Positions 44,492 through 56,329 of a stretch of DNA of 64,000 nt are shown one piece after another. The DNA lies in NCBI RefSeq assembly GCF_024868665.1, contig NC_079910.1, positions 7,130,976-7,194,975 of the forward strand. Reading direction: 5' to 3'. Both the position numbers and the translations under genes were made by a program. This stretch comes from Triplophysa rosa (lineage: Eukaryota > Chordata > Actinopteri > Cypriniformes > Nemacheilidae). Positions within the stretch are counted from its first letter, which is position 1; each line of letters opens with the position of its first letter. The notes beneath the pieces were generated by a model. That model did not search any database and was not told the DNA's origin. It saw only the letters and a list, made by a program, of their open reading frames with translations.

Positions 44492-44585
44492 CTTTTTTGT
44501 AAAAATACTCACGTGTAGACTCTTCTGTGTGTCATACGTAGTTTGATTTTTAGGATATTGTAAACACGGTGGCTCTTCTGTGATA

Positions 44586-44830
44586 TTAAAGGAACAGTTC
44601 AACCAAAAATTAAAATTCTGTCGTCATTTACTCACCCTCGAGTTGTTCAAAATCTGTATAAATTTCTTTGTTTTGATGAACACAGAGAAAGATATTTACA
44701 AGAGCGCTTGTAACCAGACACTTCTTGGCCACCATTGACTACCATAGTTTTTTTTTGTTCTGTTGAACACAAAAGAAGATATTTTGCAGAATGTAGGAAA
44801 GCAAACAGTTCTGCAGCACGTTTGACAATA
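44586..44830. mobile_element. Fold-back MITE, family A copy 6 (one arm)
   Basis: TTAAAGGAACAGTTCAACC and AATTCTGTCGTCATTTACTC mark the left arm. The right arm is missing or eroded, so the end is approximate. Confidence 0.6.
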
Positions 44831-45892
44831 GGTTCTGGTGCTTTGGTATGGTTTATTTAATACGAATGATTTATTTTGGTTTGAACACAGCCAGTCTTGC
44901 TGTTCTTGTTGACTGACAAATCACTGCCTTCCTTCCCTGTGTGCTTAAAATACCTATTGTTGATTATTATTTTCATGTTTATAAACTCTTAAGGATCTTT
45001 GCTGTATGTCAATATTTATTTATATGTGTATATTATGGATAAATGTTATTGTTATCCTGCCTGACGCTTGAAGCTTTTCCATGCATTTTCATCCTGAAGT
45101 AAACACATTTTTCGCAGTTTCATACTCTCTATTTACTCATAACAGTCTGTGAAAAACACAAGTCTATAGGGAGCATGCACAAGGTCACCTGAGAGATAGC
45201 CATAGTAGTGATGCTTTACAGTAAATTTCACAGGAAGTAGAGCTCAGAGACTGCAGTCACACAGAAGTGTATAGCACACATGCGCAGACTGTGTACTGAA
45301 ACCCGAGCGTGAGGTTGGCATTTGGCCCACTGATTAGGACACTAATGCAGAATGTTATACAGTGCCGATGACCCATCAGGGATTCTCGTGAGTCATGACA
45401 AATACACACATGGTACATTGTTAAAGGAAAAGGAGAATGACCTTAATGTTTCGTCCTAGAAGAGTTTTGCTTGCTCTGGGATGTGGTAGTCAGGGTGACA
45501 TTCACTGATCAGACTGCTTAGGCTGCATGTTTAGAATGATGTTTGTCTAGACTGTTTGTTTTTCATTTACAATGATTTGTTCACAGATCAAATGTGTTTG
45601 TCAGTTTATAATAAGACTCTCTTTCCATTTTGATGAATCCTGATAGATATAAAAGAAATGCACTTATTTCTTTAACACTACTGTTTTTGAATTAATAGAT
45701 ATTTCAATAAAAAGAAGATAAGAGAAAATCCTTTTTATGTAACTAATACACGAAGGGAATGTTTGGCTTGTAATGACAAAAATGCAAGTTTTGTAACAAG
45801 CCTCTGTAACAAACCGTTTCCCACCATAATCCCAAAGTCTTACACTGAAAAAGCAACATATCTAGGGACCAGAATATCATAAGGCGCTTTTC

Positions 45893-46536
45893 CACTGCAT
45901 AGTTCTGCACGGTACAGCTCACTTTTGGGGGGGTTTCCACATGGGTACAGTACCTAGTACCTGATACTTTTTTTTAGTACAACCTCGGTTGAGGTTCCAA
46001 GCGTACTGTACTGTACCGATACCAAAATGTGATGCGTTTACACGCAGACTACTGATTGGGCAGAGAGAATCATTACCAGCGTCATTGGATTTGCAACACA
46101 TTGATACGTATTTTTATACGTAATATTAGCATTTCGTTATATACTTCGTGACAGTAAAATAGAGATTGAGACCTTTAACGCAGTGCTAAATGCTACATTA
46201 GCTTACCCCCATGCGCCGTCGAGCAAACCAAATGATCGTTGTCTGCTCTTTGCTGTAAGATTTCCCAAACTCTGGTATTTTAGCAGTAACATTATATTGT
46301 TTTTGCTGCCGTCCGCCATCGAAATGCTCCATTACGACTGTGTTGTGCGTGTGTTCGTCGCGTTCACAAAGATGCTACGGCAGTAGAGGCAGCGCAACCA
46401 TGACGATAAGTTTATAATCCCCTCCCACTTTGAAGGGTACTAAACTGCTGTGGAAAAGCAAACTGAGCCGAAGTGAAATGAGCTGTACCGAGCCGAGTTG
46501 TACTAAACCTGACGGTACCATGAGTGGAAAAGCGCC
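45893..46536. mobile_element. MITE with GGCGCTTTTCCACT inverted ends
   Basis: Perfect 14-bp ends, GGCGCTTTTCCACT at 45893 and AGTGGAAAAGCGCC ending at 46536, continue imperfectly (GTACAGCTCACTT / AAATGAGCTGTAC). Length 644 bp. Known in style from many fish genomes. The target duplication is not clear, so I leave the superfamily open. Confidence 0.75.
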
Positions 46537-46641
46537 GCAATAGACCTATGGGTGGGTTCTTTTATCTTGGGTTCTTTTAACACCCTTAACGCCCTAGCAA
46601 CCGTTTGAATTGAAAGCATTAATTTGTGCTCTGTGTAATAG

Positions 46642-46963
46642 TAAAGCGATAGTTCACCCAAAAATGAAAATACTGTCATCATTTACTCTCTTTTGTCATT
46701 TCAAACCTGTATGAGTTTCTTTCTTCCACAGAACACAAAAGAAGATATTTTGAAGAATGTTGGTACCCGAACAGCGCCGGCACCCATTCACTTCTATTGT
46801 GTGGACACAAAACCAATGCAAGTGAATGGGTGCCAGTTAACAACATTCTTTGAACTATCTTCTTTGTGTTCTGCAGAAGAAAGAAAGTCAAACAGGTTTG
46901 AAATGACAAGCGGGTGAGTAAATGATGACAGAATTTTCATTTTTGGGTGAACTATCCTTTTAA
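46642..46963. mobile_element. Fold-back MITE, family A copy 7
   Basis: Complete palindromic copy from AAAGCGATAGTTCACCC to GGGTGAACTATCCTTTTAA. It contains GGTGCCGGCGCTGTTCGG on the minus strand near the centre, and mirror-image ORFs on both strands. Confidence 0.8.
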
Positions 46964-48721
46964 GTCTTGTGTTGTATGAAGATTTAAGTTAACTTGTAAA
47001 AACTCTCTCTTGAGAGATCTGCGCTTCTTGCCTCATTCGCAGCCCTGTGAATCCATCGTTATTGTGACCTTTTCATTTATGAAGGAATAGTGTTGAGGGA
47101 ATGGAAATTCATTTCTCCCTTGCTCTCTCTCTCTCTCCGTCTGAAGCAGTAGTGTGGTGAATAAATATTAGCAAGAACTATTGAGTGGGGATGTTTGAAA
47201 GCTCTGTTGGTTACAATGACAGGATGGCACATCGTGGATCTTTGTGATCATAAAGAGCAGATTCTGTGGGCAATGTATGAAATCTTTTTTGCGTCTTTTT
47301 TACATAACACATCCCAAACTATTTGTGTTATGTACATGAAGGCCACTTTAAAATGGGTGACCTAGAGAACAATAAAACAAACAAAATTCCTGTCGATGTG
47401 TACTGAAACATGGCTATATATCGAGGTGGGGTTATTTGACTTGGGCCAACTACACCAGCAATCGCGTAGCTGCATGCGAAACACCTCAGCAACAGCATAG
47501 CAATGCCTTGACAACCCCTTAAAACACCCTTGGATTGCATTTCCTTCTGAAAATGTTAGAATATTCCTATTTTTTATATTATTTATACACCTGACTGCAC
47601 ATAGTTGCAGTAAATTTATAAAACAGTCTCTTCTGTCTCTCAGTTAATGCTAGTCTGACCTTATTTTAGACTGTTCTAGCACCGCTGTGCCCAGTACATG
47701 GAGTGATCCTGACAGCGGACCCTTGGGGATGGCCGGTACAGGCAGAGGAGGGGAGGAGTTGTCTGTTAAAGCTTTCCACTCTGAAACCGTGAGACAGAAG
47801 TGCATTATCGATTGCTAGCAAGCGAGAGAGGGAGGCGATAAGAATTCATATAGGATTTTCACACTAGGAAGGTCATCTCGCCATTGAGCTTTAAGTGCAC
47901 ACAGAAAAATTGACCTGATTAGGAATGTAATCCTGTGAGCTCGCTGAGGTCGGCATGCTACAGCCGTAATCTCGGTGACCCTTGCAGGTGCGCAGTCGTC
48001 AACTCAAACTGTCAGTTCTCACCATGCAGATCTACACCTGTCGCTGTACTCTGCAGATGGATAGTCCCACCCCCAAACACATGCCATTGGTTGAGCTAGC
48101 TGGTCAAACGAACAAAGCATCAGTCATTTAATTTTTGAGCAATCTCGGCATGAACTACTAATAGTGGAGTAGTTACGTCGAGGAATGGGGCTTTAGGTTT
48201 CTCTGGTAGTTCTTCACAGTTCTGTCTCTTCTGTAACGCTTAATTTCTTTCCCTGTCAGCTGCTTGAATGTTCCTGGTTAGCTTTCTTTTTTGGTACCTC
48301 TTGGTGTGTGATGCTTGCAACCGAAAATGTTAGATGTAGAACAGCTGTTGCGAACCATCACCCGTGCACCTCAGACTTTTACCACCTGCCATGGCTGTTG
48401 TCCTAGAGCCCCGTGTTTGCTTTATCAATCACCATCTCTAAGTCTTCAACGTCAGCTGTGTCTTAAAATCTAAACAGACATGCTGTCTACTTCCTTCGCT
48501 GTCTACACAGCATCTTAATTCACAAGGACCTTTACATGCACTATTACTACATGCTATTGCCAAATGCGTCACACTAGAAACTCTGTAAAAGGATAAACCC
48601 TAAATAAGTGTCCATTTAGGCTCTAAACAAATATGTTAACACATACTACAAATGCATACTTATTCAACACAGTTTCTTTGCTTTTTATGTCCTGCCAGCA
48701 GTTGGTTTATGTAGCATAAAC

Positions 48722-49195
48722 ACACAGCCACGGAAAAAGTTAAGAGACTATTTAAAACATATTTTCAGTTTTTTATTAAATTTACTGTTTATAGGTATGT
48801 GTTTAGGTAAAATGATCATTTTTGTTTCATTCTGTAAACTACTAAAATATTTCTCCCAAATTTCAAATAAAAATGTCTATTTATTTCCCAAAACTGAAAA
48901 CTGGAGAAACAGGCCAAAATAACAGAAAAGATGCTCTGTATTTTTTCAGACCTCAAATACTGCAAAGAAAACAAGTTCATATTCACTTTTAAGCAATACA
49001 ACAGTAATATTTGTACATGTTTTAGGAAAAGTTTAAAATTATTTTTTATGTGATAACCTTGACTTTATCACTCCTGAGGTTTGATTTTGTTTAAATTCAA
49101 TAGACACTGGACTGCCACAATACGTCTACAAATGCTTCATGAATCAAAATTAGCAATGGTCTCTTATTTTTTTTCTGAGACTATATTTGACTTCA
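48722..49195. mobile_element. Repeat with GCCACGGAAAAAGTTAAGAGAC end
   Basis: The left end has AGCCACGGAAAAAGTTAAGA and the right end has GTCTCTTATTTTTTTTCTGA, an imperfect inverted pair seen in a common fish DNA element as I remember it. Internal T/A-rich sequence has no coding. Confidence 0.55.
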
Positions 49196-50065
49196 CAAAA
49201 ACTTGTTAAAACGTGTCAAAACATTATTTGACTATTTATCCATGCTGTCCAGCTGTGCGTTCTGGGAAAATTCATTTGCTTTCTCCTTAGGAACCAGGTA
49301 TTTGACAATCAACATTATTATATCCAGTGTTGTGCCATAACAGTAGCTCTTGTTATTTGCATACCTTTTTTGCAACATACTTCTTTCGAAGATATATTTA
49401 ACTTCATCTTAGACAATGTGAAACCTATTTTGCCTCTTCCCTTGAAGTTTCTTTCCCAACTATTACAATATTCCATATTTACAGCATCTAATTCAGATTT
49501 ATTTAGTAAGATGCTTGTCAGAGGTGAACCACCCTCATGTCACAGATAAGAGTGTGACCTGATTCGCAGAGATATTGCTCCCAGCTTGTCTTCGTTAGAA
49601 ACTCTCTGAAGCACAGAAAGTTTATGATTTACTGCAGGCCAAAAATAAAACCTCACTTATAGCATGTGAAAGGAAAGTTACCGGGGGAAAGTCTCATGTG
49701 CGATACTGAGGTTTGGGCTCACTGAGCAGCTGCAGAAACTAGCAGCTAGCAGCATCTGGATACCTAAAAGAATGGCAAGGATACACTCTGAAGTGATAGT
49801 TCAGGTTTTATCAAGGCAGAGGAAATGGGAACTGACATGAGTTTTGTTTATTTCTAATGTATTTCATGCAAACTTGTGTTTCTGAAGTACGTTGGTGTGC
49901 TTTTAATCTGTTAAAAAACAAAAATTACCTTCATACAGAGTTTCCATCAAAATATCATAGTAATTTTGTATTAGCCACTGCTGTAATAAAAATGATTCAG
50001 TGATATAATGATTGTGAATTTTATAGACATCCAAATTTATTGATTTTACCATGTAAACTGTAATC

Positions 50066-51800
50066 AGAATCAGAAGAGCTTTATTGCCAAGTGTGCAAGG
50101 AATTTTCTTTGGTGTTGGAAGCTTCTAGTACAGACATTCAACACAATGACAATACAATATAATATGATTTACAGTCTAAAAGATTCTAAAATATGCATAT
50201 ATAAAATAAGACTTTTGTACAGAAAATGGGGGATAAATAACCTATAAGAGACATTGTACAGGGTAGTATATAGTAGAATATACATATTAACAGATTGTAT
50301 GTACACTTGTGCAATTGGATAATGTTGTAAGTAGAGGTTAGGGATGCTCATTTCGGTCAATTTCCCTAACCGAGAACCGACACTCGTTATCCGAACATTA
50401 ACCGTTAACCGATAAGATTTTAACAACAAATACATGCTGCGTTTCATTTTGAAGACTTCGAAAATGACTTCGAAATGAAACACAGGGTCTGTGACACGTT
50501 AAAAATACAAACATTTTTTTCACAGATTTATTTTAACTGGCAAACAGCAGCATAACAAATAGATCAACAACAGGACCTGAATTCACATATTATCACATTT
50601 TCACGAACCTGCGGCGTTTTGGACAATGGAGAAAATAATATTAATCCAAAGCATAAAATAAACAGGCAAGAAAATAACTGAAATAATTAACAAATTATGA
50701 CAAAACGAACACACAGAAGATCCGGCAAAGTTTATTTCCGTCAGAAAGTTTTTTCAACAAATAAAAATAGCAGGCCTACCTCAATCCAAAGGCTGGAGTT
50801 TTTCAGTGTCCCGGGAATGTAGAGATAACGCCTCGGGACGCGCGTTTCATTTGCTTTCCACCAGCCAGGATTAATATCCAAAGTGGGAATTAATGTGTTT
50901 TAACTAAACATATATAAATCCGATCTGCTATACCACCCAAAATACAAACATAATTTTTTACTTATTCATATTTCACATTCATGTTTTTACGTCACGTCTA
51001 AAAGAAGGCAGGGAAACCACTGGTCGCGCCGTTTTCTTATCCATTCAAAAGCGCACGGGCAGCCGATGCTAAGCATCCATGAGATAAGTTTATGTAAAGG
51101 ATAAATTGATTGCTAGCACCGAAATTCCCTTGCAGTAGCTCCGCTATTAGCTTTGCTGAGCCGTAGACACGCCGGGAAGACGAGAATGTCACAGAGCATT
51201 GTGAGCCCGATTGTCGCGATTCTACTTTTAAAACAACGAACTTGAGCTTGAGCAAGGCTGCCAGTTGCACTCCATTTGGAGGAGAAAAGCCCTGACAAAT
51301 GTGGACCCAACAATCAGATGAATTACACTTCAAGTGACTTGCGTGATTGGATTTTAATCTGTCTCGAAAACGTTTCGGAGGGCATTTACACGTGTCTGCA
51401 CGCTCCGTGAGTTAACGCATGTTTAGCATAGTTTTCTTTCACCATACAGAAAACTAAAAACATGTATGATTTAATAGTTATTTAAAAACGTATTATTAAA
51501 TTATTTTTATTATTAAAAAATATTATTAATATTATTTAACTTAAAATAAACATACCTTTTAAATCGTTTAACTGATAGTATTAACCGGTCAAATTTTTTA
51601 CTATCGGTTAAACGGTCAATTTGAGCATCCCTAGTAGAGGTAGTGTTATATACATGTAGAAATAAAATGTATATATAATAAGGCACTATAGTGCACACTA
51701 TAGGAGTAGTGAAAGTGGAATATTACTCTTAAGGAGCAGTTATCTGTTTAGGAGGGAGATTGCCTGGGGGAAGAAGCTGCTTCTGTGTCTCATGCAATGG
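50066..51800 (-). mobile_element. L2-like LINE 3' fragment, split by a hAT insertion
   Basis: The part at 50066-50330 (AATCAGAAGAGCTTTATTGC, then AAGGAATTTTCTTTGGTG) and the part at 51642-51800 (GGGAGGGAGATTGCCTGGGG, then AAGAAGCTGCTTCTGTGTCT) align in order with the LINE 3' region at 54183-54660. They are therefore one fragment separated by the insertion at 50339-51633. Confidence 0.75.
50331..51641. mobile_element. Non-autonomous hAT element with perfect 8-bp target duplication
   Basis: The element at 50339-51633 (1295 bp) begins TAGGGATGCTCATTTCGGTC and ends GGTCAATTTGAGCATCCCTA. It is flanked by exact GTAGAGGT duplications at 50331-50338 and 51634-51641. Subterminal AACCGTTAACCGATAAG / CTATCGGTTAAACGGTC are inverted. 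Antisense ORFs at 51037-51333 and 51113-51313 resemble no transposase I know. Confidence 0.92.
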
Positions 51801-53292
51801 TAGCTATTGTATTTTTACTAAAATTGTAGTTATTGCTGATCCATGGAAAGCAGATTCTTGAACGTTCTTTAACACAAGTGCTGATATCTTGTCATTCAAA
51901 GATACTGTATATTTACACTGAGGACATTTCCTTGTGTACTGGGAGACTGGTGTTACATTCTTGTCTGGAGACTGTGTTTGCCACACTTGTCTGCTCTGTA
52001 ATTAAGCAGTGGTTGTGTGGTGATCTCAGAGCGGCTGGGAGATCTTTTGCATGAGTGGAGGAGAGATGAGATGAGCCGGAGTGGGAGGGGGCGTGTGGTG
52101 CGAGATGCAGCAGTGATGCTGAGAACATCCTCCGTCACATGTGTGAGAGCGTGAGGAGGCATTATAGGACTTAATTCCTTTCCTCTTTCTGTTAAAGGCA
52201 CAAAATAGAGCTCCATTCATGACACATGACTGATGAGTCATGTTGTTTTAACTCCTCCCTTTGGTGGCAATGGATGTCCTCTTGCTCAGGAATAGTTTAG
52301 CAATTGAGATGAGGTGAGATCCTGTACAATTCCTGCATTACATTTATGCACTGAGGTTGAATGTGATGAATACATTTTTTACAGTTCTGCAGTATTGGTT
52401 CTTAATGTTCTTACAGTTGAAAGTGTATGTTGCTTGAAAAATAAACAGCAATACTTACTAAATAATTAATCCAGAGTTATCATTTTATGAGGCTTCTCAG
52501 AATTTTTGGGTGATGCTTGTAATTTCTTTCAATGCTAAATGTTAAATAATATATTAAATAACAATTTATTGATGATTAGAGACGTCTGTATGTCATTAAA
52601 GCAGCCTCACATAACAAAATGAGCTCAGCCAAAAGCATTAGATTGGGACAGGGTTGATATTTTTGGGAAACCTGTATTGAAGCTCCTTTTGGTGCTGCCA
52701 GTTGGGCAGAAATTGCACACCGTACATTTCATTAAGAATGCACAATTAAAGCTGATAAGGAACAGCTAGATGGCAATGATGTTTATCACATTTACCTTTT
52801 GTAATTGTGTGTCGTCTTATTTATATATGATTAATTCATGCTTATTTGTCACCTTAGGGTCTTTGGAACCCAGTGCTTGTTTTTCTTCTGATTGATCTTT
52901 TTTATTTGTCTTTTCTTAAGTTAAAGTCTCAGTGAAATTAAAAATTACAATGGCTATTTTTTCATGAAATATTGCAGTGTTTATTGTAAATAGTTTATCA
53001 ATGTGGGTCATTTTCTTTTTAAAATTTGTGTGCCCTCATAATCTTTAGTTAAAATCTGAAAATGAACTTACATCCTGTAATGACTATCCATCTTAAAGAT
53101 GCCATGAATTAAAACCACAATATTAACCCGAGCTTTTGTTATATAAGAGGGAATCGTATTCACGCGAACATCATGTAAGTGTCAGAACTGAAAACGCCCT
53201 TGTTACTGAGATTACATCTGTTATTAACACAAGGCTCAGCGAACGGCAGGTTCTGGAATGCACCTCATTGATAGGTTGAACACCTGCGGAGC

Positions 53293-55709
53293 CCGTCTGG
53301 TCACCCCTCGGAGAAAAAAAAACAAGACCCGCAAATCCGTGGCCACAGTTTTGTAATTCGTTCCCACAGTTTACAAAACCGTGCTCTCGGATTAATAAAC
53401 TGTACCCACGAGTTTACAATCCGTGCTCTCGGTTTTGTAAACCGTCCCCTCAGTTTTTGAAATCTGTACCCACAAATTCATAATCTGTGCCCACGCTTTC
53501 ACAATCCGTTCGCACAGTTTTGCAAACTGTAGCCTACTCGCTGAATTGAAGCCTCTGTCTGTCCACAGAACAAGCTCCTTCCTACAGGAACATTAACCAA
53601 TGTTGTATACTGTTTTATATATAAATTGTCCTAATGTGTTTACACACGAGCGGGTGGCGCATATAAAGCATGCGTTCATTGACGCGTTTCACTGGCATAA
53701 AGTTGGTTTGACATTAAACGTTCGTGAATTTAGGGACCATCTCTAAAGTACACATTAAATACCTTTTTCCAACTTCAAAAGCATTTAAAGGGAATGATTT
53801 ATAGCCACAAAACTAACTGTACAGTGTTCATTTGTGTGTCAGCTATTATGCACAACTTTTAGATTATTGAGTATTACAATAAACCATCAAATCATATGCA
53901 CATATTCCTATACGTATTGCTATTGAGCTTTAAATAATGGTATATTTGTGTATGAGACCATTATACACATAGGAATGTTTGCATTTGATTTGACGGTTTA
54001 TTTGAATACATATCAATAATCTAAAAGGTGTGCATTCTGTCTGACACACACATGAACACTTTACAGTTAGTCAGGGATGTCATTCCCTTTAAATGCTATT
54101 TAGTTTTAAAATTTGTATATTTATGTATGAGCCCATACAGCAGTGAAACACATAGGAATATTTGCATTTGATTTAACGGTTTATCAGAATCAGAAAGAGC
54201 TTTATTGCCAAGTATGTTTGCACATACAAGGAATTTGTTTTGGTGACAGGAGCATCCAGAACACAGAAACAGCAACAACAGTACACAGAGATCATAACAC
54301 AATAGAATACAGTACACAATGATTTAAATAAGGGCCTATGGGTATACAAAATTAAGAAATACAATACAATAAACATAAGATAAAGATATAGAGAGTTAAG
54401 CTATGAATGTATGTAAATATGTACAAGTAAAAAATAAGAATAGACTATTGTAGTACAAGGTATGTGCTATATACAGTAGAATGAATGAAATATAATTTAC
54501 AGAAAATGTTGTATAAAAATTTTTTTTTTATCTGGAGGATATAATTAATATTGCACTTAATTATTATTGCACAGAGTTATTAATTGCACTGTGTGTAAAA
54601 ACATTTAACTGTTCAAGAGGTAGATGGCCTGAGGCAAGAAGCTGTTCTTGTGTCTGGTTGTTTTGGTGCTCAGTGCTCTGTATCGCCGACCAGACGGCAG
54701 CATTGTGAAGAGATGATGGCTTGGATGTGAGAGGTCCAGGGTGATTTTCTGAGCCCTTTTCCTCTCTCTGGATGTATAGATTTCTTGGAGGGTGGGCAGG
54801 GGAGCACCAATGATCTTCTCAGCAGTCCGAACCGTCCTCTGTAGTCTTCTGATGTCTGACTTTGTGGCTGAGCCAAACCAGACAGTGATGGTTGTGCAGA
54901 GGACAGACTCTATGACAGCTGAGTAAAACTGTTTTAATAGAGTTTGTGTTAGGTTGAACTTCTTCAGCCGATGTAAGAAGTACAACCTTTGCTGGGCTTT
55001 TTTAGCAATGGAGCCAATGTGATTGTCCCACTTCAGGTTCTGAGAGATGGTGGTGCCCAGGAACCTGAATGACTCCACTGCTGCCACAGTGCTGTATTAT
55101 AATAAATAGAAATAATCTAAAAGGTGTGCATTATATCTGACACACACATGAACACTTAGTGTTCAGTACAGTTAGTCTTGTGGGTATAAGTCATTCCCTT
55201 TAAATGCCATTGAAGTTGGAAACGTGTATTATAATGTGTATGTAACTTTAGAGATGGTCCCTAAATTCACGAATATCGAATGTTTAATGTCAAACCAACT
55301 TTATGCCAGTGAAACGCGTCAATGAACGCATGCTTTATATGTGCCATGCGCTCGTGTGTAAACACATTAGGACAATTTATATATAAAACAGTATACAACA
55401 TTGGTTAATGTTCCTGTAGGTAGGAGCTTGTTCTGTGGACAGACAGAGGCTTCAATTCTGCGAGTAGGCTACAGTTTGCAAAACTGTGCGAACGGATTGT
55501 GAAAGCGTGGGCACAGATTATGAATTTGTGGGTACAGATTTCAAAAACTGAGGGGACGGTTTACAAAACCGAGAGCACGGATTGTAAACTCGTGGGTACA
55601 GTTTATTAATCCGAGAGCACGGTTTTGTAAACTGTGGGAACGAATTACAAAACTGTGGCCACGGATTTGCGGGTCTTGTTTTTTTTTTCTCCGAGGGGTG
55701 ACCAGACGG
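53293..55709. repeat. Long fold-back with 21-bp tandem repeats in both arms
   Basis: The left arm starts CCGTCTGGTCACCCCTCGGA and the right arm ends in its complement. I aligned about 460 bp of each arm by eye and found only a handful of differences. Each arm has about ten copies of a 21-bp unit (core AATCCGTGCCCACAGTTT, variable) at about 53335-53545 and 55458-55668. The inner arm regions (about 53790-53900 and 55100-55250) are less alike and partly duplicated again at 53985-54180. Confidence 0.88.
54183..55087 (-). mobile_element. L2/CR1-like LINE: reverse transcriptase C-terminus and 3' UTR
   Basis: On the minus strand the 160-codon ORF at 55087-54605 has the C-terminal signature of fish L2-type reverse transcriptases: ESFRFLGTTISQNLKWDNHI, KAQQRLYFLHRLKKFN, TVWFGSATKSDIRRLQR and LPSGRRYRALSTKTTRHKNS. 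It ends at a TAG and is followed by the 3' UTR to 54183 (AAATTCCTTGTATGTGCAAA, then GGCAATAAAGCTC). The polymerase core and 5' part are absent. This is a normal 5'-truncated insertion in the fold-back loop. Confidence 0.9.
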
Positions 55710-55837
55710 TAACACCGCCTCCACAGAAAGAATATCAACGACTACTTCTCTAGCCCCGCCCACTGGTTCGCGCATGACAGAACTGAAGTAACACAAGTGG
55801 CGCGGAACCAGATATAGCTAGCAAGCAATAAACAAAT

Positions 55838-56329
55838 ATGCAGTTAAAGATAGCTAAATATTGTGCCATCCCTGGTTGTGGAAGAACACAGTCACTGCAT
55901 AACCTTCCTTCGGATTCCGATATTAGGAATGTGTGGTTAAAGTTGATTTTTAAAGACGTTCCAGCTCACGTGGGAAAAACATGGAGCGTTTGATCGTTTC
56001 ATTTGTACGAGGATTCCTTCGTGAACAAGGCACAGATCGATGCTGGATTTGTGGAGAGTCTAAAATTAAAAAGCAGTGCTGTGCCGTCAATATTGAATCC
56101 AATAGGAATGGTGCAGCAATCTATGCGAGTAAAAAAAGTGTCTGCCAAATGCATAAAAATGTTTAAAAAAATGACGTATGTTAGACGGCTTGGGCGGAGC
56201 ATCCGTTTACTCATCCCCTTCAACTGTCAGTCTGCTGCCAGTTCCATTTCAAAATGCAACGGCTGTTTTTATACATCCAATCAAATCGCAGAGAAAGATG
56301 AAAGCCACGCCCACTATTTTTCTCATTAG
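55838..56329 (+). pseudogene. THAP zinc-finger ORF with in-frame TGA at the third zinc ligand
   Basis: From the ATG at 55838 the frame reads MQLKIAKYCAIPGCGRTQSL, then a conserved-looking NVWLKLIF. TGA at 55991-55993 interrupts it, and SFHLYEDSFVNK continues in the same frame, with LKLKSSAVPSIL after it. THAP domains have the pattern Cys-x(2-4)-Cys-x(35-53)-Cys-x2-His and a downstream AVPTI-type box. Here Cys-x4-Cys is followed by 37 residues, then the stop exactly where the third Cys belongs, then SFH with the final His. A single TGT or TGC to TGA change explains it. The frame after the stop stays open to 56329. The ORF is probably a transposase remnant. Confidence 0.7.

Noticed and set aside
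53335..53545. CRISPR-like array (regular 21-bp repeats)
   Set aside because: The units are contiguous and degenerate with no unique spacers, in a vertebrate intron. It is a minisatellite in a transposon arm.
54605..55087. 160-codon host gene on the minus strand
   Set aside because: The sequence is the C-terminus of an L2-type LINE reverse transcriptase with its 3' UTR attached.
55518..55796. Protein with seven-residue repeats on the minus strand
   Set aside because: The periodicity comes from the 21-bp DNA array in the fold-back arm. The mirror arm shows the same array without an equivalent gene.
55991..55993. TGA read as selenocysteine
   Set aside because: Cys-to-Sec replacement in a zinc ligand is not known for THAP proteins, and I see no SECIS-like structure. 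A simple nonsense mutation is far likelier.
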